A stretch of 64,000 nucleotides of DNA from Rhodocyclales bacterium (lineage in GTDB: Bacteria; Pseudomonadota; Gammaproteobacteria; Burkholderiales; Rhodocyclaceae), in NCBI GenBank assembly GCA_016192435.1, contig JACPUD010000069.1, positions 35,040-99,039 on the forward strand, written 5' to 3'. Both the position numbers and the translations under genes were made by a program. Positions 8,601-18,466 of the stretch are shown piece after piece (position 1 is the stretch's first letter; every line of letters starts with the position of its first letter). A model generated the notes under the pieces. That model saw nothing but the letters and a program-made list of their open reading frames with translations, was not told the origin of the DNA and made no database searches.

Positions 8601-9925
8601 TGCGCGGCAGCGGCACAGCGCGGCAGTTCAGCACCCAACTGGCCGTGATCGGCTCGGGGATCGCCGGTTTTGCCGCGTCGATCTTTGCCGTGAACCGCCA
8701 AATCGCCACGGCGCAGGTCGGCAACACCGGGGCGCTGGCCTATACCACGGGCTACCTGGATCTGATCGGCAAGCGCGGGGGCGCGGTGGTCGTCGATCCG
8801 TGGCAGGCCCTGGCCAGCCTGCGCGAATCGGAGCCGAAGCATCCGCTGAGTCGGCTCGACACCGGCGACATCCGGCAGGCCTTCACCGAATTCACCGATT
8901 TTCTGGGTGCCTGCGGGCTGGCCTACAGCGCGCCGGGGACCGGCAATCTCACGGCGCTGACCCCGGCCGGCACCCTGAAACAGACGCTCTGCGTGCCGGC
9001 CACCATGGCCGCCGGAGCGCGCGCCCTGGCCGCCGACGCCCCCTGCGTGATCGTCGACTTCAAGGGCCTGAAGGGATTCAGCGGTGCCGAGCTGGCGGCC
9101 AATCTGCGCCAGCGCTGGCCGCGGGTGACGACGCAGCGCATCGTTTTTCCCGGCATGGAACGCGGCGAGATCTATCCCGAAGTCATGGCGCGGGCGCTGG
9201 AAGTTGCCGCGACCCGGGAACAGCTCGCCGCGGCATTGCGCGCCGTTGCCGGAACGGCCGAGCTCATCGGCCTGCCGGCGATCCTCGGCATGCACCGTCC
9301 GGACCAGGTGCGGGCGGAACTGGAACGACTCACCGGCCGCGAAATCTTCGAGATTCCCACCATGCCGCCTTCGGTGCCGGGCATCCGCCTGCGCGAGCTG
9401 ATGCAACAGGTGCTGCCGCAAAAAGGCGTGACCCTGATTCCCCAGCAGAGGGTCACCGCGCTGAGCTTCGAGGGCGACGGCGCGACCCTCGCCCTCTGCG
9501 ACGCCTTCGGCCCGATCCGGGTGCACGCGCAGGCGGTGATCCTGGCCACCGGCCGTTTCCTGAGCGGCGGCCTCGAAGCGCATCCGGCGGGAATCCGCGA
9601 GCACCTGCTGGACCTGCCGGTGACCCAACCGGCGGACCGGGCCGACTGGTACCGCGCCCGCTACACCGATCCGCGCGGCCATCCGATCAATAGTGCCGGC
9701 ATCGAGATCGATGATTCATTCCGGCCATTGACCGGCGAGGGCCGCCGCTACCATGAGCGCCTGTTTGCCGCCGGAGTCATCCTGGCCCACCAGGACTGGA
9801 TTCGGGGCCGCAGCGGAGCCGGCATCGCCATCGCCACGGCCTTCAAGGCAGTGACGGAAGCGGAACGGTTTCTGGCAGGCCGGCAAGCCATGGCCCCCGG
9901 CGCCCCACCGCTCCAATGCCATTAA
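8597..9925 (+). CDS. glpB: Anaerobic glycerol-3-phosphate dehydrogenase, subunit B
   Basis: A 442-residue flavoprotein with an N-terminal GSGIAGFAASIFAV dinucleotide fold and a late FAD-contact region (ILATGRFLSGG, RGRSGAGIAIATAF). This matches GlpB, the subunit that joins GlpA to GlpC at the membrane. GGAGG lies just upstream of tandem ATGs at 8597 and 8600, and the start overlaps the glpA stop. The GlpABC-like trio is followed by an ABC importer for the same substrate, which supports the assignment. Confidence 0.8.
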   Translation: MMRGSGTARQFSTQLAVIGSGIAGFAASIFAVNRQIATAQVGNTGALAYTTGYLDLIGKRGGAVVVDPWQALASLRESEPKHPLSRLDTGDIRQAFTEFTDFLGACGLAYSAPGTGNLTALTPAGTLKQTLCVPATMAAGARALAADAPCVIVDFKGLKGFSGAELAANLRQRWPRVTTQRIVFPGMERGEIYPEVMARALEVAATREQLAAALRAVAGTAELIGLPAILGMHRPDQVRAELERLTGREIFEIPTMPPSVPGIRLRELMQQVLPQKGVTLIPQQRVTALSFEGDGATLALCDAFGPIRVHAQAVILATGRFLSGGLEAHPAGIREHLLDLPVTQPADRADWYRARYTDPRGHPINSAGIEIDDSFRPLTGEGRRYHERLFAAGVILAHQDWIRGRSGAGIAIATAFKAVTEAERFLAGRQAMAPGAPPLQCH

Positions 9926-9959
9926 CATTGCCGCCCACTTGCCCCGCATGATGCCAATT

Positions 9960-9983
9960 GTGAATATCATTAATGGTATTCAC
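9960..9983. promoter_or_regulatory. 24-bp near-perfect palindrome upstream of ugpB
   Basis: GTGAATATC, ATTAAT and GGTATTCAC form a palindrome with 7-bp perfect outer arms (GTGAATA/TATTCAC) and a palindromic centre. It lies in an unusually AT-rich patch between glpB and ugpB, 60-84 bp before the ugpB start, with a TATATT hexamer just downstream that could be a -10 element. It is probably the operator of a dedicated repressor for the ugp genes. It does not match the E. coli Pho box or GlpR operators as I know them. Confidence 0.55.
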
Positions 9984-10043
9984 GTTATATTGATACAACT
10001 TCCCCAGCGAAAATCGGAATTCAGGCAACCAAAGGAGAGCACC

Positions 10044-11354
10044 ATGCGATTCAAAGCACTCACCGCCACCTTGTTCGCCGCCGGCCTTCTCGGCAGCGCC
10101 ACGGCCCAGGCCCAGACCGAGATTCAGTGGTGGCATTCGATGGGGGGCGCGCTCGGCGAGGCGCTCAACGGGCTGGCCACCAAGTTCAACGCCAGCCAGC
10201 AGGAATACAAGGTGGTCCCCGTCTACAAGGGCCAGTACCCCGAATCGATGACGGCGGCGATCGCCGCGTTCCGCGCCGGCAACGCGCCGCACATTCTGCA
10301 GGTGTTCGAGGTCGGCACCGCAACCATGATGGCGGCCAAGGGCGCCATCGTTCCGGTGGCCAAGGTGATGACGGACGCCAAGGAACCCTTCGACCCGAAG
10401 GCCTACCTACCCACCGTGGCGGGCTACTACTCGGACATCCAGGGCAACATGCTGTCCCTCCCCTTCAACAGCTCTACCGCGCTTTTCTACATCGACCGCA
10501 ACAAGTTCAAGGCGGCCGGCTTGCCGCCGGTGCCGCCCAAGACCTGGAAAGAGCTGATCTCCGTGGCGGAGAAGCTGAAGGCTGCCGGGCAGGACTGCGT
10601 TTATACGTCCGGCTGGCCAGCCTGGGTTCACGTCGAGAACTTCAGCGCCTGGCACAACGTGCCGATCGGCACCAAGCAGAACGGCATGGGCGGCGTCGAC
10701 ACCGAGTTCAAGATCAACTCGCCGCTGCATGTGCGCCATGTGACAATGCTCGGCGACATGGTGAAGAAGGGCCTGTTCACCTACGCCGGGCGCACCAACC
10801 AGGCGGACTCCAAGTTCCAGTCCGGGGAGTGCGCGATGGCCACCATCAGCGCCGGCGCGCTGGCAGGTACCATCAAGGCGGGCAAGACGGATTGGGAACT
10901 GAGCTTCCTGCCCTACCACGACGATGTGAAAGGCGCGCCGCAGAACTCGATCATCGGCGGCGCTTCGCTGTGGGTGATGGGCGGCAAGAAACCGGCCGAG
11001 TACAAGGGTGTGGCGAAGTTCCTGTCCTTCCTCTCGCAACCCGAAATCCAGATGGAATGGCACACCACCACGGGCTACGTGCCGATCACCAAGGCCGCCT
11101 ACGAACTGACGCGCAAGTCGGGTTTCTACGACAAGAATCCTGGGCGGGACATGGCCGTCAGGCAACTGACCTTGAACGCGCCGACCGAGAACTCGAAGGG
11201 TCTGCGCTTCGGCAACTACGTGCAGGGCCGCGAGGTGATCGAGGAAGAGATGGAGGCCGTGTTCGCGGGCAAGAAGGACGCCAAGACGGCAATGAACGAC
11301 GCGGTAACGCGGGGCAACCTGATCCTGCGCAAGTTCCAGGCAGCGAACAAGTAA
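10044..11354 (+). CDS. ugpB: sn-Glycerol-3-phosphate ABC transporter, periplasmic binding protein
   Basis: A 436-residue extracytoplasmic binding protein with a clear signal peptide ([13 protein letters not shown], cut near residue 23), then [15 protein letters not shown] as in UgpB. Length equals the E. coli protein within a few residues. AAAGGAGAG sits just before the ATG. It captures glycerol-3-phosphate, and possibly glycerophosphodiesters, in the periplasm for the UgpAEC importer directly downstream. The preceding GlpABC-like genes give the imported substrate an immediate route into respiration. Confidence 0.85.
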   Translation: MRFKALTATLFAAGLLGSATAQAQTEIQWWHSMGGALGEALNGLATKFNASQQEYKVVPVYKGQYPESMTAAIAAFRAGNAPHILQVFEVGTATMMAAKGAIVPVAKVMTDAKEPFDPKAYLPTVAGYYSDIQGNMLSLPFNSSTALFYIDRNKFKAAGLPPVPPKTWKELISVAEKLKAAGQDCVYTSGWPAWVHVENFSAWHNVPIGTKQNGMGGVDTEFKINSPLHVRHVTMLGDMVKKGLFTYAGRTNQADSKFQSGECAMATISAGALAGTIKAGKTDWELSFLPYHDDVKGAPQNSIIGGASLWVMGGKKPAEYKGVAKFLSFLSQPEIQMEWHTTTGYVPITKAAYELTRKSGFYDKNPGRDMAVRQLTLNAPTENSKGLRFGNYVQGREVIEEEMEAVFAGKKDAKTAMNDAVTRGNLILRKFQAANK

Positions 11355-11376
11355 GCGCGGTCCGCAGGCACGCCGA

Positions 11377-12258
11377 ATGGAAAAGCGCGTAGTCTTCCGC
11401 TCGGCGTGGCTGCCCTATCTGCTGCTGGCGCCGCAGCTCGCCATCACCATCGTCTTCTTCTTCTGGCCGGCGGGCCAGGCGGTCTGGTACTCGTTCCAAT
11501 TGCAGGACGCCTTCGGCCTGCACAGCGAGTTCGTCGGCTTCGACAACTTCACGGCGCTGTTCAAGGATCCGCACTATCTTGAGTCATTCAAGACCACGGC
11601 CGTGTTCAGCGTCTCCGTGGCAGGCCTCGGCATCGCAATCTCGCTGCTCCTCGCCACCATGGCCGACCGCGTGGTGCGCGGTGCGCTGGCCTACAAGACG
11701 GTCCTGATCTGGCCTTACGCGGTCGCGGCGGCGGTCGCCGGCGTGCTGTGGGCGTTCATGTTCGCGCCGTCCATCGGCATCGTCACCTACGTGCTGAAGG
11801 GCCTCGGCGTCGACTGGAACTGGATCATCAAGGGCGACCAGGCGATGCTGCTGATCATCATCGCTTCGGTGTGGAAGCAGATCAGCTACAACTTCCTGTT
11901 CTTCCTCGCCGGGCTGCAGTCGATTCCGAAGTCGCTGATCGAGGCGGCGGCGATCGACGGCGCAGGGCCGGCGCGACGTTTCTGGACCATCGTGCTGCCG
12001 CTGCTGTCACCGACCGCCTTCTTCCTGCTGGTGGTCAACATCGTCTACGCGTTTTTCGAGACCTTCGGCGTGATCGACGCGACCACACAAGGCGGACCGG
12101 CACAGGCGACCCAGATACTCGTCTATAAGGTCTATCACGACGGGGTGAAATCGGCCGACATCGGCGGTTCGTCGGCGCAATCGGTGATCCTGATGATCAT
12201 CGTCATCGCGCTGACCGTGGTCCAGTTCCGCTTCATCGAGCGCAAGGTGCAGTACTGA
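11377..12258 (+). CDS. ugpA: sn-Glycerol-3-phosphate ABC transporter permease
   Basis: A 293-residue inner-membrane permease with six predicted spans and the EAA loop ([14 protein letters not shown]) that docks on the ATPase. Gene order B-A-E-C matches the E. coli ugp operon. It starts 22 bp after ugpB. Confidence 0.85.
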   Translation: MEKRVVFRSAWLPYLLLAPQLAITIVFFFWPAGQAVWYSFQLQDAFGLHSEFVGFDNFTALFKDPHYLESFKTTAVFSVSVAGLGIAISLLLATMADRVVRGALAYKTVLIWPYAVAAAVAGVLWAFMFAPSIGIVTYVLKGLGVDWNWIIKGDQAMLLIIIASVWKQISYNFLFFLAGLQSIPKSLIEAAAIDGAGPARRFWTIVLPLLSPTAFFLLVVNIVYAFFETFGVIDATTQGGPAQATQILVYKVYHDGVKSADIGGSSAQSVILMIIVIALTVVQFRFIERKVQY

Positions 12259-12268
12259 TGGGTGTCCG

Positions 12269-13117
12269 ATGGTAGAGAAACGGCCGTTGCTCGACTTCAT
12301 CACGCACGCCGTCCTGATCGTCGGCGCCTTGGTGATCGCGTTCCCGCTCTACGTCACCTTCGTCGCGTCCACGCTGTCGCTCGAAGAGATCATGACGGTG
12401 CCGATGCCGCTGCTGCCGGGCGGCCATTTCATCGAAAACTATTCCCAGGTGCTGTTGGGCGGGTCGACCACGGGCTCCAAGGCGGCGGTGCTGGACATGC
12501 TGATCAACAGCACGGTGATGGCCCTGGCGGTGCCGCTGGGCAAGACCACCATTTCGATCCTGTCGTCGTTCGCCATCGTCTATTTCCGCTTCCCGCTGCG
12601 CAATTTCTTCTTCTGGATGATCTTCGTCACGCTGATGCTGCCGGTCGAGGTGCGCATCATCCCGACCTTCAAGGTGATGGCCGACCTCGGCCTGCTCAAT
12701 ACCTATGCCGGCCTGACGCTGCCGCTGATCGCCTCGGCCACCGCCACTTTCCTGTTCCGCCAGTTCTTCATGACCATCCCGGACGAACTGGCCGAGGCGG
12801 CCCGCATCGACGGCGCCGGGCCGATGCGCTTCTTCTGGGACGTGGTGCTGCCGCTGTCGAAGACCACCATGGCGGCGCTCTTCGTCATCCAGTTCATCTA
12901 CGGCTGGAACCAGTACCTGTGGCCGCTCTTGATCACCAGCGACGAGTCGATGTACACCGTGGTGATCGGCATCAAGCGCATGATCGTCGGCGGCGACTCG
13001 GCCAACGAATGGAACTTGATCATGGCCACCGCGATGCTGGCCATGCTGCCGCCCGCGGCGGTGGTGCTGCTGATGCAGAAGTGGTTCGTCAAGGGGCTCG
13101 TGGAAACCGAAAAATGA
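12269..13117 (+). CDS. ugpE: sn-Glycerol-3-phosphate ABC transporter permease
   Basis: A 282-residue permease that pairs with UgpA. It has about six membrane spans and an EAA loop ([14 protein letters not shown]). It begins 10 bp after ugpA and ends 10 bp before ugpC, a tight operon arrangement. Confidence 0.85.
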   Translation: MVEKRPLLDFITHAVLIVGALVIAFPLYVTFVASTLSLEEIMTVPMPLLPGGHFIENYSQVLLGGSTTGSKAAVLDMLINSTVMALAVPLGKTTISILSSFAIVYFRFPLRNFFFWMIFVTLMLPVEVRIIPTFKVMADLGLLNTYAGLTLPLIASATATFLFRQFFMTIPDELAEAARIDGAGPMRFFWDVVLPLSKTTMAALFVIQFIYGWNQYLWPLLITSDESMYTVVIGIKRMIVGGDSANEWNLIMATAMLAMLPPAAVVLLMQKWFVKGLVETEK

Positions 13118-13127
13118 GAAAGCGATA

Positions 13128-14141
13128 ATGGCCAGCGTATCGATCCGCAACGTGCACAAATCCTTCGGTACGGTCAAGGTGATCCAGGGCATCGACGTCG
13201 ACATCGGCGACGGCGAGTTCGTGGTGATGGTCGGGCCTTCGGGCTGCGGCAAGTCGACGCTGCTGCGCATGGTGGCGGGGCTGGAGACCATCACCTCGGG
13301 CGAGATCGCGATCGGCGAGCGCGTGGTGAACGACATCGAGCCCAAGGACCGCAACATTGCCATGGTGTTCCAGAACTATGCGCTCTACCCGCACATGTCG
13401 GTGCGCCAGAACATGGCCTATGGCCTCAAGATCCGCCGCATGGCTCCGGCCGACATCGAGGCGCACGTCAAGCGGGCGGCGGAGATCCTGGAACTCGGGC
13501 CCTATCTCGATCGCAAGCCGCGCGAGCTTTCCGGCGGCCAGCGCCAGCGCGTCGCCATGGGCCGCGCCATCGTGCGCGAACCCGCGGTATTCCTGTTCGA
13601 CGAGCCCCTATCGAATCTCGACGCAAAGCTGCGGGTGCAGATGCGCGCCGAACTGCAGGCACTGCATCGCCGGCTGGCGACCACCAGCCTCTACGTAACG
13701 CATGACCAGGTCGAGGCCATGACCCTGGCGCAACGCATGATCGTGATCAACGCCGGGCGTGCCGAGCAGATCGGGGCGCCGCTCGATGTGTACGAGAAGC
13801 CGGCCACCACCTTTGTCGCCGGCTTCATCGGTTCGCCGCCGATGAACCTGATTCCGACCCGGCGCAAGGACCGGGACATCCTGCTCGGCCTGCGCCCGGA
13901 GCATCTCGAACCCTGCGCGCCGGGCGAGGCGATGCTGACGGTCGACGTCGATCTGGTGGAGCCTCTGGGCAGCGACACGCTGGTCTACGGCCATCTCGCC
14001 GGGGACACCAACGGCACCCGGGTCACCGTGCGCCTGCATCAGTCGTTCGCGGCGCACGTCGGCAAGCTGCCGCTACGCTACGCGCCGGAGCACGAACACT
14101 ATTTCGATGCGGCCAGCGGACTGCGCATCGACGAGATCTGA
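13128..14141 (+). CDS. ugpC: sn-Glycerol-3-phosphate ABC transporter ATPase
   Basis: A 337-residue ABC ATPase with Walker [11 protein letters not shown]-loop [10 protein letters not shown], signature [14 protein letters not shown], Walker [12 protein letters not shown] and switch His in VTHDQ, followed by a C-terminal TOBE-type regulatory domain (LLGLRPEHL). This is the MalK/UgpC subfamily; context makes it UgpC. It is the last gene of the run. No ugpQ follows; a HAD phosphatase lies on the opposite strand instead. Confidence 0.85.
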   Translation: MASVSIRNVHKSFGTVKVIQGIDVDIGDGEFVVMVGPSGCGKSTLLRMVAGLETITSGEIAIGERVVNDIEPKDRNIAMVFQNYALYPHMSVRQNMAYGLKIRRMAPADIEAHVKRAAEILELGPYLDRKPRELSGGQRQRVAMGRAIVREPAVFLFDEPLSNLDAKLRVQMRAELQALHRRLATTSLYVTHDQVEAMTLAQRMIVINAGRAEQIGAPLDVYEKPATTFVAGFIGSPPMNLIPTRRKDRDILLGLRPEHLEPCAPGEAMLTVDVDLVEPLGSDTLVYGHLAGDTNGTRVTVRLHQSFAAHVGKLPLRYAPEHEHYFDAASGLRIDEI

Positions 14142-14178
14142 GGCAAGGTTTCGCGCCTCCGGCCGGGCCTACCTTGCC
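14142..14178. terminator. Inverted repeat between convergent genes
   Basis: GGCAAGGT and ACCTTGCC form perfect 8-bp arms around 21 bases of GC-rich sequence, directly after the ugpC stop and overlapping the end of the convergent HAD gene. There is no clear T-run, so it is only a candidate bidirectional terminator. Confidence 0.35.
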
Positions 14179-14981
14179 GCCAGCAGCGCCTCGGCAAGTT
14201 CGACGAATCCGGCGCCGGCACGCGCGGCGGTGACCCAGGCCGGTTTGTGCTCCAGACGGCCGGCACAATCGAGCACGTTGGCGACGCCCACTGCATTCGG
14301 AAAGAAACCGAACATCGGCGCGTCGTTGGGCGAATCGCCGACGAATATCCAGCGCTGCCGATCCGCCTCGGACTCCAAGGAAATTCCGAATTCTTCGGCC
14401 AGCATGCGGCGCGTCGTGCTCAGTTTGTCGTAGTCGCCGAACCAGCCGTTGACGTGGATGGAACTTACCTTTGCGCGCATGCCGGCCGCTTCCATGCACC
14501 GCACGATGGCGTCGATTGCGGCCGGTGGCAGGGGCGCGACATCCTCGCAAAAATCGATCGCCAGATCGGCGACGCGGCAGAACTGGTCCGAGGCCAGCGC
14601 GGAGCCCGGCACGGCGGCGAGTATTTCGGCAGCGAGGGCGTCGATCCGCCTTTGCCGGTCGGCCGGCGGCTGCCCGACAAAGACGGTCCTGAGCCGCCTG
14701 GCGCCGGCCTCGTAGCGCATCCAGAAGGCGCCATTCTCGCCCACCACGGCATCGACCGGCCACATGCGGGCGATGTGGTCGCACCAGCCGGCGGGCCGGC
14801 CGGTCACCGGAATCACCTTGATGCCGGCGCTTTGCAGGCGTTCCAGCGCAGCGTAAGCGGCGGCGGTGAGGCGCCCTGTGGTGGTGATCGTGTCGTCGAT
14901 ATCGGCCAGTACGCCGACCGTCCGCGCGCGCGCCGCCAGGGAAAATCCTGCCAGCGGCTGCATCCTGTCCGCGGCGCTCAT
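14169..14981 (-). CDS. HAD-IIB family phosphatase
   Basis: A 270-residue Cof-type HAD phosphatase: motif I DIDDTITTTGRL, motif II VTGRPAG, motif IV GDSPNDAPMF, with a cap insert between. Relatives include mannosyl-3-phosphoglycerate and sucrose-phosphate phosphatases; the true substrate is unknown. It is convergent with ugpC, where other genomes carry ugpQ, so a link with glycerol-phosphate sugars or lipids is possible but unproven. I took the ATG at 14979-14981; a GTG at 15048-15050 would add 23 residues. Confidence 0.6.
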   Translation of the reverse strand: MSAADRMQPLAGFSLAARARTVGVLADIDDTITTTGRLTAAAYAALERLQSAGIKVIPVTGRPAGWCDHIARMWPVDAVVGENGAFWMRYEAGARRLRTVFVGQPPADRQRRIDALAAEILAAVPGSALASDQFCRVADLAIDFCEDVAPLPPAAIDAIVRCMEAAGMRAKVSSIHVNGWFGDYDKLSTTRRMLAEEFGISLESEADRQRWIFVGDSPNDAPMFGFFPNAVGVANVLDCAGRLEHKPAWVTAARAGAGFVELAEALLAAR

Positions 14982-15172
14982 CGCCCCGCCCCGGCGCAGT
15001 CGATCGCCGGCAGGTCGGATTCCGTGGCTTGGCTGTTCATCGATCGGCACTCGCGGGATGGTGGCGGGATCAGCCTATTATCATCCAATGACCGCCCGCG
15101 CAATCGGGCCGGCAAGGCCGGCGACTTCGCTTTGCGGCGGTCGTGGCGCCCGTCGCCGGGCGACGGCCCGCG

Positions 15173-15991
15173 TCAGTACTGCTGGCTGCGCAGGCGCTGG
15201 GCCTCGTTGTAATTGCCCCGCGCGATGGCATCCTGGATCGCCTGCTGGCGGATGGCGCGGGTCTGGTTGGCGGCGTCCTGGTCGCGACGACGCGCCTCGG
15301 CCAGCAGCCGGGACTGTTCCATCTGCTGGCGGCGTTGCTCCGCCTGCGCCGCCTGCTGCTCCTGGCGGTAGGCGGAATCGAGGCGGGCCTTGTCGTCGCG
15401 CATGCGCGCCTCCGTGAGTTGCAGGTCGCGCAATTCGGCGGCGCGCTCCTGGGCCGCGATCGATGCCTCCAGGGCGATCTTCTGGTTGTCGACCACCCGG
15501 TCGCTGATCTCGGCCTTGCGCCGGATCTCCTCGCTGCGGATTTCAGCTTCCTTCAGGCGCAGTTCGCGCTCGGATTTGTCCTTCATGTAGCCCAGCCCGA
15601 GATAGCCCGCGCCGAGCAGCACGATTGCAACCAGCAACACCTTCATGCCACCGCCGGCCTGCGCGGCATAGGCCGGTGCCAGGGCCTGGTCCATGGGTGC
15701 GGAGGTGGCCGGCCGGCTCTTGATCTGTTCCATCAGGCGCCGGTCGAACTGCTCGCGCGCAACCGCATCGCCCAGGGTTTCCACGGCATAGCGGGTCTCG
15801 GCATCGAGCGGCTGAGCGGATTTCCTGAGGCCGCCGATGAGCTCGGCCAGTTCGGCGTCGCTGCAGTCGGCGGGCACGCCGAGTACCGAATACAGGGAGT
15901 TCTTGCGCCGCAGCGCAAGCTGCCCGCGCAAGTCGACGCGCAGACGCTGCAGATCGTATTCGGCCTGCCGGTAGCCATCTTCGGATGTCAT
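15173..15991 (-). CDS. J-domain-like membrane-anchored coiled-coil protein
   Basis: A 272-residue protein of unknown role. Residues about 30-60 (LYSVLGVPADCSDAELAEL) resemble the start of a J-domain, but I see no HPD motif, so Hsp70 stimulation is doubtful. A single membrane span follows (MKVLLVAIVLLGAGYLGLGY, about 115-134), then a long charged coiled coil rich in Glu, Arg, Gln and Ala, ending in IARGNYNEAQRLRSQQY. It stands alone between the HAD gene and a diguanylate cyclase gene. It could be a scaffold or a DnaJ-like adaptor. Confidence 0.5.
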   Translation of the reverse strand: MTSEDGYRQAEYDLQRLRVDLRGQLALRRKNSLYSVLGVPADCSDAELAELIGGLRKSAQPLDAETRYAVETLGDAVAREQFDRRLMEQIKSRPATSAPMDQALAPAYAAQAGGGMKVLLVAIVLLGAGYLGLGYMKDKSERELRLKEAEIRSEEIRRKAEISDRVVDNQKIALEASIAAQERAAELRDLQLTEARMRDDKARLDSAYRQEQQAAQAEQRRQQMEQSRLLAEARRRDQDAANQTRAIRQQAIQDAIARGNYNEAQRLRSQQY

Positions 15992-16076
15992 GACGCCCCC
16001 TTGATATCCATTATTCCAGTAGGGAAATATAACCCAAGCTCATGACGCTGGCAATATCCGGAAGCCATACGACAGG

Positions 16077-17936
16077 TCAATAGCTGGCGCCGGCGTCCCA
16101 CATCGCGGGCGCGAAACGCACCACGCGATTGCGACCGCTCGATTTGGCCTGGTACAGGGCCACGTCGGCGAACTTGACCACCTGCCAGAAGGTGTCCGAA
16201 TCCGTCGGAAATTCGGCGACGCCGATCGAAATGGTCTTTTGCAGTATGCCGCCGGCCAACGGAATCTTGGTCGCCTCGACCTTGGCGCGGATCTTTTCCG
16301 CGACGTCCATCGCCGCGGCGGCATCCGTATCGTTCAGCACCAGGAGGAATTCCTCGCCGCCGTAGCGCACGGCGATGTCCGAAGCGCGCACGCTGCGCAC
16401 CAGGATCTCGGCCAGGGTCTTCAGCACCTTGTCGCCGACCTCGTGGCCGTGGGTATCGTTGACCTGCTTGAAGAAATCCAGGTCGAGCATCAGCACCGAG
16501 AACGCGCTCTTGCGCCGCTGGCTGCCGGCCACCAGCGCGGCCACGTATTCTTCGAGGAAGCGGCGGTTGTAGAGGCCGGTCATGGCGTCGCGCAGGGCAT
16601 TTTCGCGCAGGTGCTCCATGAGTCGCCTGGCCTCCAGCACCGGTCCGGCTTCGCGCAGATAGACGGCGACAAACGGCATCATCAGGCGCGCCAGCGCGCC
16701 TTCGTCGGCGGCGACGACGACTTGCACCACGCAGATGGCCGAACCGGACTGGGTGATCGGCAGGCAGATGTGGGTGTCGCCGGCGGATCCGGGACGGAAC
16801 ATGGTGCATAGCCCGGGGTAATCCACGGCATTGACTTCGTGGCCGGTGCGGTGGGCGCGACAGAAGCTGGCATCGACCACCACCTGCGGATCGCAATGGC
16901 GGCAGGCGGCGCCGGCTTCGCCGTCGACCACGATCGGCGTCATGCGGTTCTTGCTCGCCGCAACTTCATAAATCGAGAAGCGCTTGAAGTCGTATTTGCG
17001 CCGCAGCATGTCGGACAGCCGCTGGTAGATTTCGAGCTTGGTCTGGTCTTCCTCGATCGCCTGCTTGAACTGCGAGGCTTCGACCAGGCTTTCCACCAGC
17101 TCCGTGGTGTGCACCAACTGGTTGCCGCCTTCGCGCACCACCTGGTGGCCCATCAACTGGCCGACGCGGGTGCGGATGGTGCTTACCTCGCGTTCGAGGA
17201 AGGCCATCAGTTGATTGATGTTGAGGGCGATCTCGCCCACTTCGTCGTTGCTGCGCTGGCGAATGCGCCCGGAGAAATTGCCGCCCACCGCCTGCGAGGT
17301 GACTTCCTGCACGCTTTGCGCGGCTTCCGCCAGCGGATTCATCATGCGCCGCAGCAGCCCCAGGGCCAGCAGCGCGGCCGCCAGCACCGCCAGGCTGACC
17401 AGGGCCACGGCGATGATGCCCTGGCGCCGCACTTCGGCCAGGGAGATGTCGATGCTGATCGCGCCCAGCACCGTGCCGGCGCTCACCGTGTGGCATTGCA
17501 GGCAATTGGGCACGCCGTCGTTGCCGGCAACGTAGGGAATCACCGCGCGAAACATCAGCTCGCCGTCGGCGTCGGCCACCTCGAAGGTTTCCCTGCCGGT
17601 GCGCAGAACCTCGGTGACATCCTGGCTGTCGGCACCTTCGCTGGACAGGCCCGGTCCGAACTGCTTGACCACGGCCGGGCCGCGCGCCACGCGCACCCGA
17701 TGCACGCCGGGAACGCCGGCCAGCCGCGTCAGAAACTGCTCGCGCTTGCCTATGCTGCCGTTGATCATGCTCTCGGTCAGGCCGACCTTGACCGTCTCGG
17801 CCACCGAGCGCGCATGGCGTTCCGCGGTATAGATCGAGAAGCGGCGAAAGCTCAATGCGGACAGCACGGTCAGCACCACGACCAGCACGGCGAGGATGCC
17901 GACGAAGAACACCTGGGTTTTGTCTTTGAGTTTCAT
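16077..17936 (-). CDS. Diguanylate cyclase with periplasmic c-type haem motif and HAMP
   Basis: A 619-residue membrane sensor. An N-terminal span (VFFVGILAVLVVVLTVLSAL) leads to a periplasmic domain carrying CLQCHT, a CXXCH haem-attachment motif; then a second span, a HAMP region, a cytoplasmic sensory segment with several cysteines (CRHC, FCRAHRTGHE) and a C-terminal GGDEF domain. The active site reads GGEEF, and RASD five residues upstream is a product-inhibition I-site, so cyclic-di-GMP synthesis is expected. The haem suggests sensing of redox state or a diatomic gas. I used the ATG at 17934-17936; a GTG 39 bases upstream is possible. It is a single gene with no partner beside it. Confidence 0.8.
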   Translation of the reverse strand: MKLKDKTQVFFVGILAVLVVVLTVLSALSFRRFSIYTAERHARSVAETVKVGLTESMINGSIGKREQFLTRLAGVPGVHRVRVARGPAVVKQFGPGLSSEGADSQDVTEVLRTGRETFEVADADGELMFRAVIPYVAGNDGVPNCLQCHTVSAGTVLGAISIDISLAEVRRQGIIAVALVSLAVLAAALLALGLLRRMMNPLAEAAQSVQEVTSQAVGGNFSGRIRQRSNDEVGEIALNINQLMAFLEREVSTIRTRVGQLMGHQVVREGGNQLVHTTELVESLVEASQFKQAIEEDQTKLEIYQRLSDMLRRKYDFKRFSIYEVAASKNRMTPIVVDGEAGAACRHCDPQVVVDASFCRAHRTGHEVNAVDYPGLCTMFRPGSAGDTHICLPITQSGSAICVVQVVVAADEGALARLMMPFVAVYLREAGPVLEARRLMEHLRENALRDAMTGLYNRRFLEEYVAALVAGSQRRKSAFSVLMLDLDFFKQVNDTHGHEVGDKVLKTLAEILVRSVRASDIAVRYGGEEFLLVLNDTDAAAAMDVAEKIRAKVEATKIPLAGGILQKTISIGVAEFPTDSDTFWQVVKFADVALYQAKSSGRNRVVRFAPAMWDAGASY

Positions 17937-18070
17937 GGGTTCAGGTAGCCGCGTCCCTATGCTGTTTGCCTGCACGAAAAAAGTCGCATGCTAGCAAATA
18001 ACCATGCCCGGGGGATGGCAAATCGAGCCGCGACATGCCGTGCGGCGCCGAATGCCGCGATCAACGGTGC

Positions 18071-18286
18071 TCACGTCGCGCCGGGCGCAAACAGCTTTTG
18101 CTTGAGGCAGGCCGGACAGAGGCAAGTCGCCGGCGCTGCGGCATCGGCCGGCGCCGGCAGCGGCAGCAGGGGCGGCAGACTGGCGCACCAGCACTGCGCA
18201 TCGCCGGCTTCCATGCCGCAGCGAAATTGTGCACCGCATTGCGCACAAACACCGGTCGGCGCATCGGTCGCCGAAGCCGCACTCAC
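18071..18286 (-). CDS. Cysteine-rich CWC family small protein
   Basis: A 71-residue protein with CAQCG, FRCGMEAGDAQCWCASLPP and CLCPACL, the Cys pattern of the CWC family; probably metal-binding, function unknown. It starts at GTG, and the GTGA overlaps the stop of the upstream anti-sigma gene, so the two are translationally coupled. It is the third gene of a sigma / anti-sigma / CWC operon. Confidence 0.65.
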   Translation of the reverse strand: MSAASATDAPTGVCAQCGAQFRCGMEAGDAQCWCASLPPLLPLPAPADAAAPATCLCPACLKQKLFAPGAT

Positions 18287-18465
18287 GGCGTGCCGCCGCT
18301 GCCGAAGCGGCGGCACGCCGCGCGCAGCACGTCCATCTGCCGGCGGTAGTTGCTGCAGCCGGCGCAGATCCAGACATGCAGGCGCAGCCCCGCCCGCTCG
18401 GCCAGGCTCAGCGGACGGTCCTGTTCCTGCGACATCAATTCGGTCGCCTGTTTGCAAGTCAGCAT
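18283..18465 (-). CDS. Zinc-finger anti-sigma factor
   Basis: A 60-residue protein with the zf-HC2/ZAS pattern: MLTCKQATELMSQEQDRPL, then LRLHVWICAGCSNYRRQM, giving His-x3-Cys-x2-Cys. Such soluble zinc anti-sigma factors hold an ECF sigma factor until oxidation or another cue releases it. Its ATG lies against the stop of the sigma gene. An upstream TTG would lengthen it by seven residues but is a poor start. Confidence 0.75.
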   Translation of the reverse strand: MLTCKQATELMSQEQDRPLSLAERAGLRLHVWICAGCSNYRRQMDVLRAACRRFGSGGTP

Positions 18466-18466
18466 T

